Source of the DNA: Allocoprobacillus sp002160865
Lineage (GTDB): Bacteria > Bacillota_I > Bacilli_A > Erysipelotrichales > Coprobacillaceae
Length of the DNA stretch: 64,000 bases
Direction: 5' to 3'
Assembly (NCBI RefSeq): GCF_042850985.1
Contig: NZ_AP031415.1
Coordinates: forward strand, 1,922,001 to 1,986,000
Shown: positions 61,850 to 64,000 of the stretch, in pieces
How positions within the stretch are numbered: position 1 is the first letter of the stretch
Layout of the letters: the number at the start of each line of letters is the position of its first letter
The notes under the pieces: model-generated
Told to the model about the DNA's origin: nothing
Seen by the model: only the letters and a program-made list of their open reading frames with translations
The model's database searches: none
Program-made: the position numbers and the translations under genes

Positions 61850-62225
61850 ACATCACACTCCTAACCGCCGTGACGGGTTCGCTGAACACTTCTTTTTCCA
61901 GCTTCACGGCTTTTCCTGCATAGGTCACTTTTGGTCGCAGAGCAAACGTAATCTGCGATTTCAAGAAGCTGTAAGGCTTCTTGCCGTCAAAGGTCTTTTG
62001 GCTCATAAACCATGTGAGGGCAACGGGAATACCGAAGTATTTCAGAAATGCTCCCTCGATAAGCGATAACGGCGGTAAGTCCCCTAAGAGAATGACGGCA
62101 AACTCCGTAATGACAAACCACGTTATCTGGGTAAAGGTAACGGGAAACGGGAGAGTGAAGTCGTTGATTGCATACAAGACTTTCTCCACGTTCCAGATAC
62201 CCGTGTAGCTCTTAATCTTCTCCAA
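61836..62225 (-). CDS. Tn916 Orf17-like conjugal transfer protein (TcpE family)
   Basis: The 129-residue protein begins with TTG (62225), with AAGGAG ten bases upstream. It has one or two hydrophobic segments (FTQITWFVITEFAVILLGDL; FGIPVALTWFM) and FLKSQITFALRPK, the TcpE/Orf17 pattern. It is a small membrane component of the transfer complex, overlapping Orf16. Confidence 0.9.
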   Translation of the reverse strand: MEKIKSYTGIWNVEKVLYAINDFTLPFPVTFTQITWFVITEFAVILLGDLPPLSLIEGAFLKYFGIPVALTWFMSQKTFDGKKPYSFLKSQITFALRPKVTYAGKAVKLEKEVFSEPVTAVRSVMYVPD

Positions 62226-62352
62226 TTCGTTTCAGCTCCTTTCGTTGTAATGGAAAAGGACAGCCATTTTCAGACTGTCCTTGATAGAAAAAAGCTGTCA
62301 GTAGCGACTTAATCTGTCGCTGATCTGCCAGCTCTAATATGGTATCTCGCAT
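62212..62352 (-). CDS. Small protein upstream of the Orf17-like gene (46 aa)
   Basis: MRDTILELADQRQIKSLLTA starts the 46-residue frame, which ends RIGED and overlaps the Orf17 start by 14 bases. The codon pattern is as GC-rich as its neighbours. An in-frame stop lies a few codons upstream, so it could be a separate small gene or the remains of a longer one. There is no strong ribosome site. I do not recognise it. Confidence 0.45.
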   Translation of the reverse strand: MRDTILELADQRQIKSLLTAFFYQGQSENGCPFPLQRKELKRIGED

Positions 62353-62505
62353 ATCCCACGGCTTGTTTCAATGAATGTTCCCTCTATGGACAAGTCCCTG
62401 CCGTATATAAATGCTACTATTAATATGTACAAAAATGATCATATAAAAATGTACAAAATCAATTCAACATAATATAATAATTCAGTTTTTATTGGAGGTT
62501 ATATT

Positions 62506-63822
62506 ATGATTATGAATTTAACAGTCAATTCAAGTATTGAGATTAATTGCTTGCTTGATTTACCAAAATTGAAAGTATTAGTAGAGGAGTTAAAATTGAA
62601 AATAAATAAATCACAGATTGCCAGAGAGCTTGGTGTCGATAGAAGATTGATAGATAAATATATGAATGGTTATACTAAGCCAAAGAAAAGAGAAAGAAAA
62701 AGTAAGTTAGATAAATTTTATCAAATAATATATGACTTACTGATCAATCAAAATACTCAAGTTTTCTTTTATAAAAGAGTTTTATGGCAGTATCTAAAAG
62801 ATATTCATGGATTAGAATGCTCAGCTTCACATTTTAGAAAGTGGATCAGTCAACATGAGGAATTCGATAAATACTTTAATGGCAGAACAAACAGGACAGT
62901 GAATGGTAAAGTTAGAAACAGTACTACAAATCATCAGTCAATCAAAAGAGAGACGGGTATGGGAGTTGAAGCACAATTAGACTGGAAGGAAAATATGCAT
63001 TATACCTTAAATACAGGTGAAGTTATTGAATTAAATATCTTTGCACTTGTTTATTCCTATTCAAGATATAAAGTTAATTTTATTTCGCTTACAAAAAAGC
63101 AAGGTGCTCTATTCCATTATCTTGATCAGGCATTTGAAGCAGCAGGTGGTGTGCCTGACATTTTAAAAACCGATAATATGAAAACGGTTATGGATGAGGC
63201 AAGAACAGAATATTCGAGTGGAAAGGTCAATGCGAAGTTTCAACAATTTGCGAATGATTATGGCTTTGTAGTGAAACCATGTATTGCCGGAAAACCATGG
63301 AGTAAAGGAAAAGTTGAAGCACCAATGAAATTATGGGATGAACTATATGCCTATAATGGAAAATTAAACTATGCACAACTGAATGAAAAAGTAACGGAAA
63401 TTAATGAAAGGCATAATTGCCAGGTGCACAGTGCAATAGGAAAAATTCCGAAGCTTCATATTCAAAAAGAAAAAGATTTCTTATCCCCCTTACCACAAGA
63501 AAAGATAAGAAATCAATATAAAATCACCATTAAACCAGTAAAAGTAGATTCACAAAGCTTATTTTCCTATAAAGGAAATAAATATTCCGCACCACCAGAA
63601 TATATTGGTAAAACAGTGAAACTACAAATATTTGATGATTATATACATGTGCATTCTAACACAAAACTCATAACAATTCATCAAATATCTCAGTCAAAAT
63701 ACAATTATCATGAAGAGCATTATCAAAAAATATACGAAGTAAGTTTTAAAGATAGTTCGGATGAAATTAAACAACTAGCTAAGGAAAATTTAAATTTGAT
63801 AGGAGAAATATACAATGAGTAG
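62506..63822 (+). CDS. istA: IS21 transposase IstA
   Basis: The 438-residue transposase has an N-terminal HTH (KINKSQIARELGVDRRLIDK), the DDE core with first Asp in EAQLDWKENM, second in ILKTDNMKTV and Glu in WSKGKVEAPM, and a C-terminal beta domain (YSAPPEYIGKTVKLQI). GGAGG lies seven bases before ATG 62506. It overlaps istB by eight bases as is usual. Confidence 0.96.
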   Translation: MIMNLTVNSSIEINCLLDLPKLKVLVEELKLKINKSQIARELGVDRRLIDKYMNGYTKPKKRERKSKLDKFYQIIYDLLINQNTQVFFYKRVLWQYLKDIHGLECSASHFRKWISQHEEFDKYFNGRTNRTVNGKVRNSTTNHQSIKRETGMGVEAQLDWKENMHYTLNTGEVIELNIFALVYSYSRYKVNFISLTKKQGALFHYLDQAFEAAGGVPDILKTDNMKTVMDEARTEYSSGKVNAKFQQFANDYGFVVKPCIAGKPWSKGKVEAPMKLWDELYAYNGKLNYAQLNEKVTEINERHNCQVHSAIGKIPKLHIQKEKDFLSPLPQEKIRNQYKITIKPVKVDSQSLFSYKGNKYSAPPEYIGKTVKLQIFDDYIHVHSNTKLITIHQISQSKYNYHEEHYQKIYEVSFKDSSDEIKQLAKENLNLIGEIYNE

Positions 63823-64000
63823 TACATATATGCAATTAAGAAATAACCTGAATTATTTGAAACTAAGTCAAATGAATGAAAATTTAGATGAGATATTGGA
63901 TTACATAACTAAGAACAATCTATCCCTTACTGAAGGATTGATTAAATTGACCCAAATAGAAATCGATCATAGAGAAAAGAATATGATCAAATCAATGGTT
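63815..64000 (+). CDS. istB: IS21 helper ATPase IstB (cut by window edge)
   Basis: The first 62 residues are visible: SSTYMQLRNNLNYLKLSQMN, then LDEILDYITKNNLSLTEGLI, matching the IstB N-terminal helical domain. The AAA+ motifs would follow beyond 64000. AGGAG lies upstream of the ATG. Confidence 0.9.
   Translation, partial: MSSTYMQLRNNLNYLKLSQMNENLDEILDYITKNNLSLTEGLIKLTQIEIDHREKNMIKSMV

Larger units (their letters stand above)
39000..62420 (-). mobile_element. Tn916-family integrative conjugative element (partial, cargo-rich)
   Basis: Gene order matches Tn916: int and xis at one end, then Orf8/Orf7-type regulators, cargo, and the Orf13-Orf14-Orf15-Orf16-Orf17 transfer genes. Conjugation genes are visibly GC-richer than the host. 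Where Tn916 carries tet(M), this element has an exporter/methyltransferase block and a lantibiotic-resistance block. An IS21 element begins at about 62,420. The remaining transfer genes (relaxase, FtsK-like coupling protein) would lie beyond, if still present. End coordinates are approximate. Confidence 0.9.
62420..64000 (+). mobile_element. IS21-family insertion sequence (right end outside window)
   Basis: Starting around 62426 the sequence has two ATGTACAAAA repeats (62425-62434, 62449-62458), as multiple terminal repeats of IS21 elements do, followed by istA and istB. Base composition drops sharply from the conjugation genes. It separates Orf17 from the rest of the element. The exact left end and target duplication cannot be fixed without the right end. 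Confidence 0.85.

Noticed and set aside
1..64000. CRISPR arrays, rRNA or tRNA genes
   Set aside because: I saw no regularly spaced direct repeats of CRISPR type and no tRNA or rRNA signature; a weak tRNA could still be missed by eye.

Overview
The window reads as a chromosome segment of a low-GC Gram-positive gut bacterium (Bacillota). An Erysipelotrichia relative is my best guess, from AT-rich coding, T-box and FMN riboswitch control, LytR-CpsA-Psr proteins, a YitT protein and a phasin/AarF pair. The species is not provable from sequence alone.

Positions 1-18,500 are mostly core genes. They include an aroF DAHP synthase under a T-box leader, with a sister T-box running off the left edge. 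Next come an LCP cell-wall ligase, an AAA ATPase/TOPRIM pair that looks like a defence module, and a flavin-uptake operon under an FMN riboswitch. An inosine glycosylase, an AhpC/AhpF-like peroxide pair, a CRP/FNR regulator and AarF/phasin follow. The stretch ends with a cell-surface protein whose promoter spacer holds a ten-G tract, and a nucleotidyltransferase. Positions 18,506-23,520 are insertion-sequence territory around a second LCP gene: an intact IS66 element with an 8-bp target duplication, then fragments of a tyrosine recombinase, another IS66 element and an IS21 helper gene.

Positions 23,517-38,118 hold a surface-polysaccharide cluster read leftward. Going downstream it has an initiating sugar-phosphate transferase, WecB epimerase, a WecG/TagA transferase, two family-1 glycosyltransferases, a polymerase, a pyruvyl transferase and a flippase. 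Its promoter-proximal side was rearranged by an IS1595 element (with target duplication) and a two-gene module of unknown function. The dTDP-rhamnose genes there are reduced to rmlA, rmlB and a truncated rmlD, and no rmlC is seen. LCP proteins on the left could attach the finished polymer to peptidoglycan.

From about 39,000 to 62,400 lies a Tn916-family integrative conjugative element, visibly GC-richer in its transfer genes. Int, Xis and the Orf7/Orf8 regulators are on the left, and Orf13-Orf17 conjugation genes on the right. Between them sit two cargo blocks: (i) a MATE exporter, a TetR regulator, a SAM methyltransferase, a 2.4-kb gene desert and a SpoU-type rRNA methyltransferase; (ii) a lantibiotic-resistance ABC transporter with its two-component system. 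Both blocks are bounded by copies of one terminator hairpin and by near-identical response-regulator remnants, suggesting stepwise cargo capture. An IS21 element begins just past Orf17 and runs off the right edge, so the rest of the conjugation region is not visible.
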